DNA of 17,258 nt from an uncultured Bacillus sp. (GCA_937894355.1 CALCRD010000313.1:1-17258), one strand, 5' to 3'. Positions 1-7,542 are shown, counted from the first letter of the stretch. Made by a program: numbers and translations. The notes: generated by a model not told the origin, from the letters alone.

Positions 1-129
1 CCAAATGAGTTGGAATCTGATTTCACAATAAAAACTCTTGATAATATTGTTAAAAGAATTAAAAAAATTATTCCTGAGAGTGAACATTACCATGGTTTTT
101 GGAAAGAAGGGGTAGGTGTTTTTCAATAG
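1..129 (+). CDS. C-terminal end of an unknown protein (5' end outside window)
   Basis: An open frame runs from the first base to a TAG at 127-129 and gives 42 residues ending in FWKEGVGVFQ. The piece is charged (KRIKKIIPESEHYH) and reads like the end of a soluble protein, not a random frame. I do not recognise the family. No terminator hairpin with a T-run follows. The next gene starts 280 bases downstream, so it is probably a separate transcription unit. Confidence 0.45.
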   Translation, partial: PNELESDFTIKTLDNIVKRIKKIIPESEHYHGFWKEGVGVFQ

Positions 130-411
130 GTTTAAAAATAGATCGGAAATCATATCAAGATACAATTTGTGGAGAAAACCAAATAGGTTTAAACTCGTAA
201 TTCTTTAATCAATTGGTAGCAAGGAGAAAAGATTATTAATATAATTTATAATCTTGGGACCGGGAAACACCTTTTTATTCTCCAGTATTAATTGAATAAC
301 TTCAACAGAATTGTATTAAAAAATGAAAGATGTTTAAAAATAATCAAAAAGATGGATTGAGGAAAATCATTTAAGAAAAGGCCATTATTTTTTTGAAAGG
401 AGGAATTTATA
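130..411. other. Intergenic stretch with a small inverted repeat
   Basis: No coding frame is convincing here. AAGATTAT (229-236) and ATAATCTT (248-255) form an 8-bp inverted repeat with an 11-base loop, which could be a weak hairpin or operator. ATAGGTTTAAA occurs at the end of the preceding gene and again near 184. The ribosome site of the next gene (AAAGGAGG, about 397-404) closes the stretch. Confidence 0.3.
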
Positions 412-1125
412 ATGTTAAATAAAATCCTTAAGATAAATGTGAACACTAGGGTATTTTTCTTGTTGTTAATAATGATAAATTCACTATTTTTAGCTGTAAA
501 TGTATCCGAAGAATTTAGTATATTCTTTATATTAATCGTATTAGGCGCACCAATATTTCATATATACACCGTTTCAGTAGGAGATAAACAGTTTTACAGT
601 AACATAATTGATTTTAATAATAATTTTTTAAAAAACTCCGGGATTTCTTATGATGATTATGCTTTTAGTGATGATGGTGTCGGGGGAATTGCCATTAACG
701 AAAAAGATAATAAAATATTCATATTAAAGCGTACAAAGATAAACGAAGACTACCACATTGATGAATATAAATTTAATCAAATTGTTGAAAGTGGAATTGC
801 TGAAGATGGTCAAACATTAACAAAGACCTCCAAGGGCGGACTAATTGGAAGGTCGTTATTAGGTGGGGTAATTGGGGGCGGTTTTGGTGCAATAGTAGGT
901 GGAATGGCTGCAAATAACACTTCTACAGAACAAGGTAAAAAATTAGCTTTATACATTGTTGTAGATAACATTATGAATCCTGTTCACGATATTGTATTCT
1001 TAGTTAACACTTTACAACCTTACTCCAAGGACAATCCTATTTATCAAACTGCATTCGAAAAATGTAATTTATGGCATAAAAGAATGAGTGTAATTATTAA
1101 GGGAAATGAACAGTTAGAAAAATAA
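412..1125 (+). CDS. Membrane protein with glycine-zipper segment, unknown function
   Basis: The 237-residue protein starts at an ATG placed 7-8 bases after a strong AAAGGAGG. Residues about 12-30 and 35-53 are two closely spaced hydrophobic helices. A soluble, mixed-charge region follows (about 60-135). Residues about 140-165 form a glycine-rich hydrophobic stretch (GGLIGRSLLGGVIGGGFGAI) resembling the glycine-zipper segments found in many small bacterial membrane or stress-associated proteins. The C-terminal 60 residues are soluble. I do not recognise a named family. It precedes, on the same strand, a YbjQ-domain protein and an Mrr-type nuclease, but with gaps of 180-260 bases, so co-transcription is uncertain. 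Confidence 0.75.
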   Translation: MLNKILKINVNTRVFFLLLIMINSLFLAVNVSEEFSIFFILIVLGAPIFHIYTVSVGDKQFYSNIIDFNNNFLKNSGISYDDYAFSDDGVGGIAINEKDNKIFILKRTKINEDYHIDEYKFNQIVESGIAEDGQTLTKTSKGGLIGRSLLGGVIGGGFGAIVGGMAANNTSTEQGKKLALYIVVDNIMNPVHDIVFLVNTLQPYSKDNPIYQTAFEKCNLWHKRMSVIIKGNEQLEK

Positions 1126-1384
1126 GGATGAAGAGGTTTCAAATAAAACTATATTTCATCCAGTGTTCTACTCAATTCACCGTCACTTACATGAAATAAT
1201 AAAAATTCCTTAAGTGATAAAGCAACTACACGCATAATAGAAAATATCGTTATTATGAAAATGACTTTTCAGCCGACATCCTTCGAAGTGAAATTTAGAC
1301 TTATGCTTCAATGATGGGAAGACCTAGATTTTTGTTATGAAACAAACGGGTCAATATATAAAGACTTTATTGGAGGGGATGTAT

Positions 1385-2110
1385 ATGGGTAAAATCTTAT
1401 TATCCACAACATCAACCATTGAGGGTTGGAAAATTATTGAATTTATTGATTTAGTCACTGCAAGAATAGTTTCTGGAACAGCACTTTTTACTGATTTATT
1501 TGCTAATATTACAGATTTAACAGGTGGAAATTCTACTAGATATCAAGGTGAGTTGAAAGATTTAAATGACCAGGTTTTAGAATTAATAAAAAAGGAAGCA
1601 ATAAATTTAAATGCAAATGCAATAATCGGTATATCAATAGATTATGACGAAATAAGTGGAAAAGGGAAACAAATGTTTATGGTTACTGCCACAGGAACAG
1701 CTGTAATTGCAAAAAATGCTGATAAAGACATTGAAGAAATTATTGCTCTTGTTGATGAAATGAATGATGAGGAGATGGTATTTGGAAGGATAGAAAATCT
1801 TCGACTAAAGGTTTTAAAAATGAAAAGGTTACTTAAAAGAATACATGAGAGCCAATATACAGTTGAGCTTAATAAAAACATATTTGAATATTATAAACTA
1901 GCTGGTGAGTACGCAAAGGCAGAAGATTTACTATTTAAGATACTAGATGAAGTAATAGACTTAGAAGTAAAATCTGATTTAATTAATGACGGAATAAATT
2001 TTTATATGTATTTATTAGAGAACAAAACTGACTCGGAATTATTACATGGTAATCTTCCACGAAATGAAGTAATTGATGGACTAAATATTCTAAGGGGAAA
2101 TCAAATCTAA
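1385..2110 (+). CDS. YbjQ-family (UPF0145) domain protein with TPR-like C-terminus
   Basis: The ATG at 1385 is chosen because GGAGGGG (1372-1378) sits 6 bases upstream; an earlier in-frame ATG at 1337 has no such site. The protein has 241 residues. Residues 1 to about 110 match the YbjQ/heavy-metal-binding-domain fold: an opening TTSTIEGWKIIEF, a central FTDLFANITDLTGGNS, then ALNANAIIGI-like and MFMVTATGTAVIAK strands. YbjQ proteins form pentamers; their role is unclear. Residues about 115-241 are helical, with EYYKLAGEYAKAEDLLFKIL resembling a TPR or DUF6483-type helical hairpin. Joining the two parts is unusual, because most YbjQ proteins are about 105 residues. The domain call is firm; function is not inferred. 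Confidence 0.8.
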   Translation: MGKILLSTTSTIEGWKIIEFIDLVTARIVSGTALFTDLFANITDLTGGNSTRYQGELKDLNDQVLELIKKEAINLNANAIIGISIDYDEISGKGKQMFMVTATGTAVIAKNADKDIEEIIALVDEMNDEEMVFGRIENLRLKVLKMKRLLKRIHESQYTVELNKNIFEYYKLAGEYAKAEDLLFKILDEVIDLEVKSDLINDGINFYMYLLENKTDSELLHGNLPRNEVIDGLNILRGNQI

Positions 2111-2290
2111 AACAAGATTTTACAAGAGTACTATTTAAATATAGGGAGTCTATCCTTTTATTTTATTAAATATTCACTTTTTCGAATATAAATGAAGGGG
2201 AAATTACATTATAAAAAACATCTTAAACGCGTGATCCACCTGAATCTCTGTTTATTAGTAAACTATCTATATTGTATTGGGGTGATAAAT

Positions 2291-3724
2291 TTGGTCAGTT
2301 ATTATGAAAAGCTTATTATCCAATCCCTACAAGAGGAAGCTGAAATAGAATCAGAAAAAGCATTCAATGATATTAAACAATATCATAATATCCTTTTCAA
2401 TGGCTTAAAAGATGGTGCTAATTTTACTTGGAAAAAATTATATGATAATGAAAAATACAGAAAGTTGGAATTCACGCTTGAAGAACCTAAAATTGATACA
2501 TATTTTCAAAAGCTTTATGTACCTAAAGAAAGCGTCTGGGAGAAGATTATACCTAGTTTGAGGAAAAGAAGAATAAAGTTAGAAGAACAAACAAGAATGG
2601 AATTTGAAAAGGAAATTCAAAAATTCAAAGAACAAAAGAAATTAGCTTTAGAAAAGTATGAAAAAAAAAGAAAGTTATTTGAATCAAAACAAAACGAATA
2701 TAACAAAAGTATAAGTGATTTTAAAAACAAATGTAAAAATAATGATATACAAGCCATTGAAAAATACCTACAATTAGTGATTAAAAACTCAAATTACCCT
2801 GAAACAATTATTAATGAATTTGAAGTACAATTTATAGGAGAATCAGGAATTACAATTATTGATTATTGTTTACCTCATCCCGATACAATTCCTAATATTA
2901 TCGAGTATAAACTTATCAAAACCAGGAAAGAAATTATTCCAAAAGAAATGAAGAAAAAAGAATTTGAAGAATTTTATGAGAATATAATTTATCAGATAAC
3001 ACTAAGAACGATTTATGAATTATTCGAATCAGATTTCCATAATAAAGTTCAATCAATTATTTTTAATGGATGGGTTCAGGGAATTGATACCTCAACAGGG
3101 CAAGACTTTAATTCATGCTTGTTAAGTGTTCAGGTTTCAAAAAGGAAATTTAGCAAAATAAATCTTTCAAGAGTAAATCCAAAAGATTGTTTTAAGAGTC
3201 TAAAAGGGATCTCTGCCGGTGCATTAAAGAATCTTGCTCCGATTAAACCAATTATGAACATCAATCGTGAAGATTCTCGTTTTACTGAATCAAAAAACAT
3301 TTTAGCAGAAATCAATTCTATTCCAAATCTTGCCGAAATGAATTGGGAGGACTTTGAACATCTTGTAAGAGGATTATTTGAACAAATATTCTCAAAGGAT
3401 GGTGGAGAAGTTAAAGTAACACAAGCTAGTCGTGATGGTGGTGTTGATGCAATAGCATTCGATCCCGACCCAATAAGAGGAGGTAAATTTGTAATACAAG
3501 CAAAAAGGTATAATAATGTTGTACCTGTTTCAGCAGTAAGAGATTTATACGGAACAATGATTAGTGAAGGTGCTGTAAAAGGTATTATTGTTACAACAAG
3601 CTATTATGGTAACGATAGTCGGGAATTCGTTAAAGATAAACCTATAACATTAATTGATGGCTCTAATTTAGTTCATCTCTTTAATGATTTAGGACATAAT
3701 GTGAGAATACAGATTAAAAAATAA
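2291..3724 (+). CDS. Mrr-type restriction endonuclease-like protein with coiled-coil N-terminal part
   Basis: I place the start at TTG 2291 (477 residues), where GGGGTGAT lies just upstream. The frame stays open up to an ATG at 2192 that lacks a ribosome site. Numbered from the TTG, residues about 95-145 are a long, highly charged coiled coil (KKRKLFESKQNEY region). A middle domain follows, and the last ~125 residues are an Mrr_cat-like PD-(D/E)XK nuclease: NWEDFEHLVRGLFEQ (helix with the usual Glu), RDGGVDAI with D386, and the QAK motif at 403-405, then VSAVRDLYG. All expected catalytic positions are present, so DNA cleavage is likely. Mrr-family enzymes cut foreign or modified DNA. No methyltransferase lies nearby, which fits a modification-dependent or solitary nuclease. 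Confidence 0.8.
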   Translation: MVSYYEKLIIQSLQEEAEIESEKAFNDIKQYHNILFNGLKDGANFTWKKLYDNEKYRKLEFTLEEPKIDTYFQKLYVPKESVWEKIIPSLRKRRIKLEEQTRMEFEKEIQKFKEQKKLALEKYEKKRKLFESKQNEYNKSISDFKNKCKNNDIQAIEKYLQLVIKNSNYPETIINEFEVQFIGESGITIIDYCLPHPDTIPNIIEYKLIKTRKEIIPKEMKKKEFEEFYENIIYQITLRTIYELFESDFHNKVQSIIFNGWVQGIDTSTGQDFNSCLLSVQVSKRKFSKINLSRVNPKDCFKSLKGISAGALKNLAPIKPIMNINREDSRFTESKNILAEINSIPNLAEMNWEDFEHLVRGLFEQIFSKDGGEVKVTQASRDGGVDAIAFDPDPIRGGKFVIQAKRYNNVVPVSAVRDLYGTMISEGAVKGIIVTTSYYGNDSREFVKDKPITLIDGSNLVHLFNDLGHNVRIQIKK

Positions 3725-3741
3725 CTTTTTGGAAAAATTAG

Positions 3742-4036
3742 AAGAGGATTCCCTACCCTTTAGCAAGTAACAAAAGAATTTTTCAACTAACCCTTGAGGA
3801 ATTGAAATTAACAGAACTGATCAAAAGCAAAAAAATACGATGAGGTTATTTCGAAGACTGTTTGCATGAAAAAACAAACAGAGGAGGATTTTTATAAATT
3901 AGCTTATTCCCTTAAGGTTTACCAAGAATTCCGCAAGACTCTTGATGAAATAGAACTATACGACTATAAAACAGTTGTAGAAAAACTGGATGGTCTTACG
4001 AATATTCCCCCTAAGCTCTCTAAAGAGGTTAGTTAA
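3742..4036 (+). pseudogene. Frameshifted small gene of unknown family
   Basis: Two frames join into one plausible helical protein. Frame 1 (from about 3742) reads RIFQLTLEELKLTELIKSKK and ends at a TGA at 3841-3843. Shifting frame in the A7 run at 3829-3835 continues with YDEVISKTVCMKKQ and stays open to TAA 4034-4036 (ending IPPKLSKEVS). Alternatively only the 56-codon frame from ATG 3866 is real, but it has no ribosome site. No family is recognised and no clear start codon is visible for the joined version. The break lies in a homopolymer, so it could be a base-calling error. Confidence 0.4.
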
Positions 4037-4074
4037 TTAAGGGAATGGGGAGTATGGAAAATCAATTACATTGA

Positions 4075-4257
4075 AAAGAAAACGGCAAAGGAAAAATTGG
4101 ACTCGGTATGACAAAGGAGGAAGTAATTGATAGAATTGGAAAACCAAATGATATAAACAAAACTATTACCACCTATGGAACCGCCGAACAATGGGTGTCT
4201 CCAAATAGCTTATACCTTTACTTCGATGAGGGGATTTTAACAAGCTATCAAAGATAG
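4075..4257 (+). pseudogene. SmpA/OmlA (BamE)-like domain remnant
   Basis: The frame starts right after a TGA at 4072-4074 and ends at TAG 4255-4257. It carries IGLGMTKEEVIDRIGKP, then AEQWVSPNSLYLYFDEGIL, the hallmark of the short BamE/SmpA-like domain common in Firmicute secreted proteins (GMTKEEV...GKP...EQWVY...YLYFD-G-L). No signal peptide or ribosome site is present. An ATG at 4054 lies in another frame just upstream and an in-frame ATG at 4108 lies inside the domain. It is most likely the tail of a degraded secreted or lipoprotein gene. Confidence 0.5.
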
Positions 4258-4322
4258 TGGTAATATTCTAATAGAGAATTAACCATTATATTTAACCGCG
4301 GGATAAATTATCTTAATATATG

Positions 4323-4361
4323 CTTTTTAGAAAAAAGATTAATCTAAAAAGAGAGTTTTTT
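4323..4361 (+). terminator. Possible rho-independent terminator
   Basis: CTTTTTAGA (4323-4331) pairs perfectly with TCTAAAAAG (4343-4351), and a T6 run follows at 4356-4361. The stem is AU-rich and the T-run is offset by four bases, so strength is doubtful. It would end transcripts coming from the SmpA-like remnant. Confidence 0.35.
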
Positions 4362-4425
4362 AAGGGTCACATCCTTTAAACAGTTTCTTGGATGTGTAAA
4401 ATGAAAAGGAAAATATTATAGCGAA

Positions 4426-4466
4426 ATACTACTATTGCGGTAAGATTTAACCATAAATAGTAGTAT
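4426..4466. repeat. Perfect 10-bp inverted repeat upstream of lipoprotein gene
   Basis: ATACTACTAT (4426-4435) and ATAGTAGTAT (4457-4466) are perfect reverse complements separated by 21 bases. No T-run follows. It lies about 100 bases before the lipoprotein start and could be a hairpin or an operator; nothing distinguishes these. Confidence 0.4.
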
Positions 4467-4567
4467 AGTAAAGGATATTATCTAATGTTTAAAAATGGCA
4501 TTTGTTATTGGCAATGGTAATCCATAAATAAAATCATGTATTCGAAAATTAATAGGATGTGATTCTA

Positions 4568-4966
4568 TTGAAAAAGTTGATCCTTTTATTTACTGTGATT
4601 TTACTAGTCAGTCTTATATCAGGCTGTAAGACTGAAGGTGTTGATACAACACTCTATAAAGATGGAGAAAAAGCAATCAATATTATTAATAAATCTTTTG
4701 AAACAAAACAAAAGATACTAACTAAAGCCGATTCAACGGCGCTGCAAAATTTCTTTGAAGAATACGAGTTTCCTGATGACGAAAGTTTTAAAAACAAAGA
4801 TGAGGAATTTGCTTATTGGGTGGGAGCGTTAGAAATAACAAGTAGGAGATATATTAGATTTTCGGATGACTACACCCTATCTGAAGAACAAGAAGTAATT
4901 GAAAAATATCAAACTGTATTAGAAAAGCTACAGAAAGATTATAAAATTAAATTAACAAAAGAGTAG
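4568..4966 (+). CDS. Small secreted lipoprotein, unknown function
   Basis: TTG 4568 is taken as start, because AGGATGTGAT ends four bases upstream; an in-frame GTG at 4559 overlaps that ribosome site. The 132-residue protein begins KKLILLFTVILLVSLISGC, a lipoprotein signal peptide with lipobox LISGC, so the mature N-terminal Cys should be lipidated and anchored on the outer face of the membrane. The rest is charged and mostly helical, with no recognised domain. The stop at 4964-4966 lies exactly where homology to a truncated IS21 transposase begins, so the element broke just behind this gene. Confidence 0.75.
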   Translation: MKKLILLFTVILLVSLISGCKTEGVDTTLYKDGEKAINIINKSFETKQKILTKADSTALQNFFEEYEFPDDESFKNKDEEFAYWVGALEITSRRYIRFSDDYTLSEEQEVIEKYQTVLEKLQKDYKIKLTKE

Positions 4967-5418
4967 AGGAGGTACCATTTTACTACACCCGCAAAAGGCT
5001 CCCTGACTATCTAAAATATAAATGGTCCACTTGTGACGAGCATATGCCGGACAAATTCCATCATGCTAAATGGGATGATGAACGGATTAATAAATGGGCA
5101 TATTCCATCGGGCCGTGTACCAGTGAAGTTATAGACCGAATCTTCGCAAGCGTTCGAATCAAAGAACAGGGATACAATTCTGCTCTATCCGTACTAAGAT
5201 TAAGCAAAACTTATTCAGCTGAACGTCTCGAAGTATCTTGTGAACTTGCACTTGAAAAGATTCGATTGCCGAGATATAAAAATTTAAAAGCAATCCTGTC
5301 GTCAAATCAGAATCAAGTTTTTCTATCAAAAAAGGCGGAAACAAAATCTAAGGAACTAAATCAGACCGTTCAAGGTTACGTCCGCGGTTCACAGTATTAC
5401 GGCGGAGGTGACGAATAA
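4967..5418 (+). pseudogene. istA: IstA (IS21 transposase), C-terminal fragment
   Basis: The frame is open from about 4967 (FYYTRKRLPDYLKYKW) through an internal ATG at 5044 to TAA 5416-5418. It reads EHMPDKFHHAKWDDERINKWA, then IGPCTSEVIDRIFASVRI and LRLSKTYSAERLEVSCELAL, the standard C-terminal region of IS21 IstA proteins. The helix-turn-helix and the DDE catalytic core are absent, so it cannot transpose. The ATG at 5044 is an internal methionine, not a true start. Confidence 0.85.
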
Positions 5419-6174
5419 ATGAGCCTGCTTAATGAAGAAACAAGAAGAAAGCTTCGTGAATTGAACCTCAATGAAATGATCGAAGCAATTAATCAGCAAG
5501 CTCAGGATATCGGTTACTCCACGATGTCATTTGAGAATCGCATGAAGTTGGCAATCGATTTCGTCTATCAGAAAGAGTACAACAGCAAAGTGGAGCGTCT
5601 AATAAAGTCAGCCAAATTCCGGATTGTGAATGCTTCATTCAACGATATTTATTATATTGATCGCGGGCTAGACAAAGAGAAACTTCTCAGCCTATCTACG
5701 GTACAGTTCATAGATGCGCACTCCAGCGTCATATTCCATGGATTCACGGGATAGGGGAAAAGTTACCTAGCTTGTGTACTTGGCAAACAAGCCTGTATAC
5801 ATGGAATAAAAACCAGATACATCAGAATCCAGATCTTTTGATGCTTCGTGATGAGGCAACACTGGTACCACAGGGAATATCTAAACTGCTTAAGAAATTC
5901 ACGAACTACAAACTTCTGATTTTTGATGAGTGGCTGCTCGACGATCTTACAGAGGAAGAACAACACTTTCTATTTGAACTGATTGAGCGTAGGCATGATA
6001 ACAGTTATACCGTCTTTTTGTACTCGATTCAAGAAGGAAGACTGGCACTCACGCCTTGACGGAGGTGTTCATGCCGATGCAATGATGGATAGAATTGTTC
6101 ACAATGCAGCTTGGATGTTTACAGGGAATCTAAACATGAGACAACTCTACGCGAAGAAACAGAACCAGTTTTAG
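5419..6174 (+). pseudogene. istB: IstB (IS21 helper ATPase), broken by a stop and two frameshifts
   Basis: IstB is the AAA+ ATPase that directs IS21 target selection. The ATG at 5419 follows the istA TAA directly. The frame reads the usual N-terminal part up to SSVIFHGFTG, then TAG 5752-5754 replaces the residue inside the P-loop (GxTG-stop-GKS). The frame continues GKSYLACVLGKQACIHGIK. A one-base loss near 5825-5830 moves to the frame carrying PDLLMLRDEA and Walker B KLLIFDEW. A second shift near 6015 moves to KKEDWHSRLDGGVHADAMMDRIVHNA, ending at TAG 6172-6174. Three independent lesions make this a genuine pseudogene. Confidence 0.85.
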
Positions 6175-6182
6175 TGATTCTT

Positions 6183-6212
6183 TTGCGTGCTGCCGCACAT
6201 GGCAGTACGCAA
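6183..6212 (+). terminator. GC-rich hairpin at the end of the IS21 remnant
   Basis: TTGCGTGCTGCC (6183-6194) pairs with GGCAGTACGCAA (6201-6212) over 12 positions, with one G-T pair and a 6-base loop. Only a short ATTTTA follows, so termination may be weak. Its place just behind istB suggests it belonged to the element. Confidence 0.5.
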
Positions 6213-6263
6213 TTTTACATCATAGGTACTCTAACAGAATATTGTTGATGCTCTAACCGCGAA

Positions 6264-6524
6264 TCAATGATGATCAAATGGGCAACACGGTGATGCTTTC
6301 AGAGTGAAATATTCATTTAAGCGCAAATAACATGTTAAATGGTCTATTAATGAGAAAAACAAATAGTGAAAATTCCTTTTCAGTGTTTCCCTCCTATAAA
6401 AATTAATAAACTTATAAAAAAATCTTGATAATTTATCTCTATTGGGTTTCCACTCTTCTTTCTTTAAATCTGTAGGAAACTTGGATAAATCAAAATACTC
6501 ATTAAAAAAATCCTTATACTCCAT
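6264..6524 (-). CDS. Short minus-strand protein, possibly truncated, unknown
   Basis: The ATG at 6524 is preceded on the minus strand by AAAAGGGATT at a spacing of about 8, a fair ribosome site. The first ~60 residues (MEYKDFFNEYFDLSKF, then TDLKKEEWKPNRDKLSRFF) have natural composition. The last ~25 residues (CYLRLNEYFTLKASPCCPFD) look like read-through into unrelated sequence next to the IS21 remnant, so the gene may have lost its own 3' end. No family is recognised. Confidence 0.4.
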   Translation of the reverse strand: MEYKDFFNEYFDLSKFPTDLKKEEWKPNRDKLSRFFYKFINFYRRETLKRNFHYLFFSLIDHLTCYLRLNEYFTLKASPCCPFDHH

Positions 6525-6993
6525 TTTTATAATCCCTTTTATATTTGATAGTTATTATTTTCGACAAATCATTCGATATCATCTTTATAGTACTATAATA
6601 TTTAATGAATCTAACTTGGAGCGCCTTCATTCAGGGTGCTTTGGAAATGGTAGTTGGTAAAGTTAGTCTTGAAGAGATATATAAGTAGAAAGGGCAGCAA
6701 AAAAGTTTTAAAAAAATAAGTTCTGGAAAGGAAAAAACAGTGAAACCTTGCAGTTGCAATTCAACTTTGTTTCTGTAGGAGGAGGGTACTGGAAAGTAAA
6801 AATCATTAATTAATGAATACTGTATGGCGGATTTGCCCAATCATTTTTATATGTACTTAATTATTTTTAGGTAAAAAACCTTGTTATGATAGGATTTAGT
6901 GAAAGGAAAGTGGGAGTTTATCCAAAATTATTTTATATTAACTTAATTATTTATCATCAAATTCTACAGTGGCTAATACAATGTATTAATAAT

Positions 6994-7025
6994 AAAAAAA
7001 GAACAGAGACTAGACCTCCCTGTTC
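6994..7025 (-). terminator. Rho-independent terminator of the small hydrophobic peptide gene
   Basis: Read on the minus strand, GAACAGGGA (7025-7017) pairs with TCTCTGTTC (7009-7001) with one G-T pair, and a T7 run follows (7000-6994). This is a textbook terminator 17 bases past the peptide stop codon. Confidence 0.8.
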
Positions 7026-7041
7026 AAAAGTTAATAACTTT

Positions 7042-7101
7042 TTACATTTTTAAAATCAAAATAAATAAGGTAACTAATAAAAATAACTCGGTTACGCTCA
7101 T
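7042..7101 (-). CDS. 19-residue hydrophobic peptide, candidate type I toxin / holin-like peptide
   Basis: ATG 7101-7099 follows AAAGGAG (7114-7108) at a 6-base spacing and encodes MSVTELFLLVTLFILILKM, then TAA. The peptide is a short N-terminal head plus one transmembrane helix. This layout, with a strong ribosome site and a dedicated terminator right after the stop, is what Bacillus type I toxins and putative holin-like toxins (TxpA/BsrG-like and relatives, often starting MSVTE or MTVYE) look like, though those are usually 25-60 residues, so this one is short. Such toxins insert in the cytoplasmic membrane and are held off by an antisense RNA. A plus-strand terminator at 7181-7203 could end such an RNA. 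Gene reality is fairly likely; toxicity is inference. Confidence 0.55.
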   Translation of the reverse strand: MSVTELFLLVTLFILILKM

Positions 7102-7180
7102 AATAATCTCCTTTCATATTTGTCCTCAACTAAATGTATGAAAAGAGGTTTTGTTAAATGCCAAAAAAATAACAATTTTA

Positions 7181-7203
7181 GGCGTCCTATTGGGCGCTTT
7201 TTG
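7181..7203 (+). terminator. Rho-independent terminator on the plus strand
   Basis: GCGTCC (7182-7187) pairs with GGGCGC (7192-7197) around a TATT loop, followed by TTTTTGTTGTT. No protein gene lies upstream on this strand, so the terminated transcript may be a non-coding RNA running antisense to the hydrophobic peptide gene at 7042-7101. Confidence 0.6.
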
Positions 7204-7266
7204 TTGTTCACTAACATTTAACAAATAAAGTGTAAGGAATTTCTTCTTTACCCTATTATTAAGGTA

Positions 7267-7371
7267 AGGGAGGGATTGTTATCGATATTTCGGATTTCGC
7301 TATACGAATATTATTTTTATTTTCACCTGGGATATCTGCGACAACAACTATCGACGTGCTGACTTTGCGAA
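7267..7371 (+). pseudogene. 5' remnant of a membrane protein gene cut by the IS21 element
   Basis: AAGGGAGGG (7266-7274) is followed after 6 bases by ATCGATATTTCG. Reading from 7281 gives (ATC)DISDFAIRILFLFSPGIS, then ATTTIDVLTLR, and the frame runs into the insertion element at 7372. A ribosome site, then a short head, then a hydrophobic helix with an LFSPG turn is what the start of a small membrane protein looks like, possibly of the DUF6338 type. An ATG to ATC change would explain the missing start. No continuation is found beyond 10147. Confidence 0.4.
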
Positions 7372-7475
7372 TGTCAATAAAAAGGTAGACCATGTGCTGA
7401 AAAAATTCTAGACCACTAATGCCAAAAAAAAAGTAGACCATTATAGAAAAAAACGCTGAGAAAAAAGTGTACCAC
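7372..7475. repeat. Left terminal repeats of the IS21-family element (four copies)
   Basis: Four related A-rich repeats end at 7392 (AAAAAGGTAGACCA), 7415 (AAAATTCTAGACCA), 7440 (AAAAAGTAGACCA) and 7474 (AAAAAAGTGTACCA). In the IS21 family, multiple end repeats are the transposase binding sites. The two inner copies plus the TG at 7420 mirror the right end, so 7372-7419 may be an extension of the end or a piece of a second, related element. Confidence 0.7.
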
Positions 7476-7484
7476 TTAACTATA

Positions 7485-7524
7485 TGCATCAGCTAGGTGG
7501 AGGATTGGTCCACCCAGTGATGCA
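7485..7524. repeat. Nested inverted repeat between IS end and passenger gene
   Basis: TGCATCA (7485-7491) and TGATGCA (7518-7524) are perfect complements, and GGTGGA (7496-7501) pairs with TCCACC (7509-7514) inside. The RNA from either strand would fold into a stable two-part hairpin. No T-run follows. It lies downstream of the minus-strand genes, so it may end or protect their transcript. Confidence 0.5.
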
Positions 7525-7542
7525 TAGGTAATGTCATGAGGA

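Larger units (their letters stand above)
4967..6212 (+). mobile_element. Degraded IS21-family element remnant
   Basis: This stretch contains the 3' part of istA and a multiply broken istB in the usual order, with istB starting right after the istA stop. The 5' two thirds of istA and the left terminal repeats are missing, so the element is immobile. The right side ends near a hairpin at 6183-6212. Codon use is richer in G+C than in the neighbouring native genes, which fits separate ancestry. It is a different IS21 lineage from the element at 7372-10147, since the proteins differ throughout. Confidence 0.8.
6213..7041. other. Largely non-coding stretch with gene scraps
   Basis: Apart from the small minus-strand frame at 6264-6524 and the toxin-peptide terminator near 7000, little is readable. 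A 27-codon frame at 6605-6688 (NLTWSAFIQGALEMVVGKVS, then LEEIYK) looks like the natural C-terminal end of a lost protein, but has no ribosome site. The rest is AT-rich with no credible frame on either strand. Confidence 0.4.

Noticed and set aside
1642..1881. Minus-strand frame of 79 codons
   Set aside because: It lies wholly inside the YbjQ-domain gene, has Ser/Phe/Ile-rich composition typical of an antisense shadow, and no ribosome site.
6631..6840. Minus-strand frame of 69 codons
   Set aside because: No ribosome site, odd composition and overlap with a plus-strand gene scrap; treated as chance.
7141..7228. 27-codon plus-strand frame starting at the ATG near 7138
   Set aside because: No ribosome site, and the frame runs through a terminator hairpin, so translation is unlikely.
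7259..7489. Minus-strand frame of 76 codons across the IS left end
   Set aside because: It spans the terminal repeats and the flanking gene remnant, so it joins unrelated sequences; no ribosome site.
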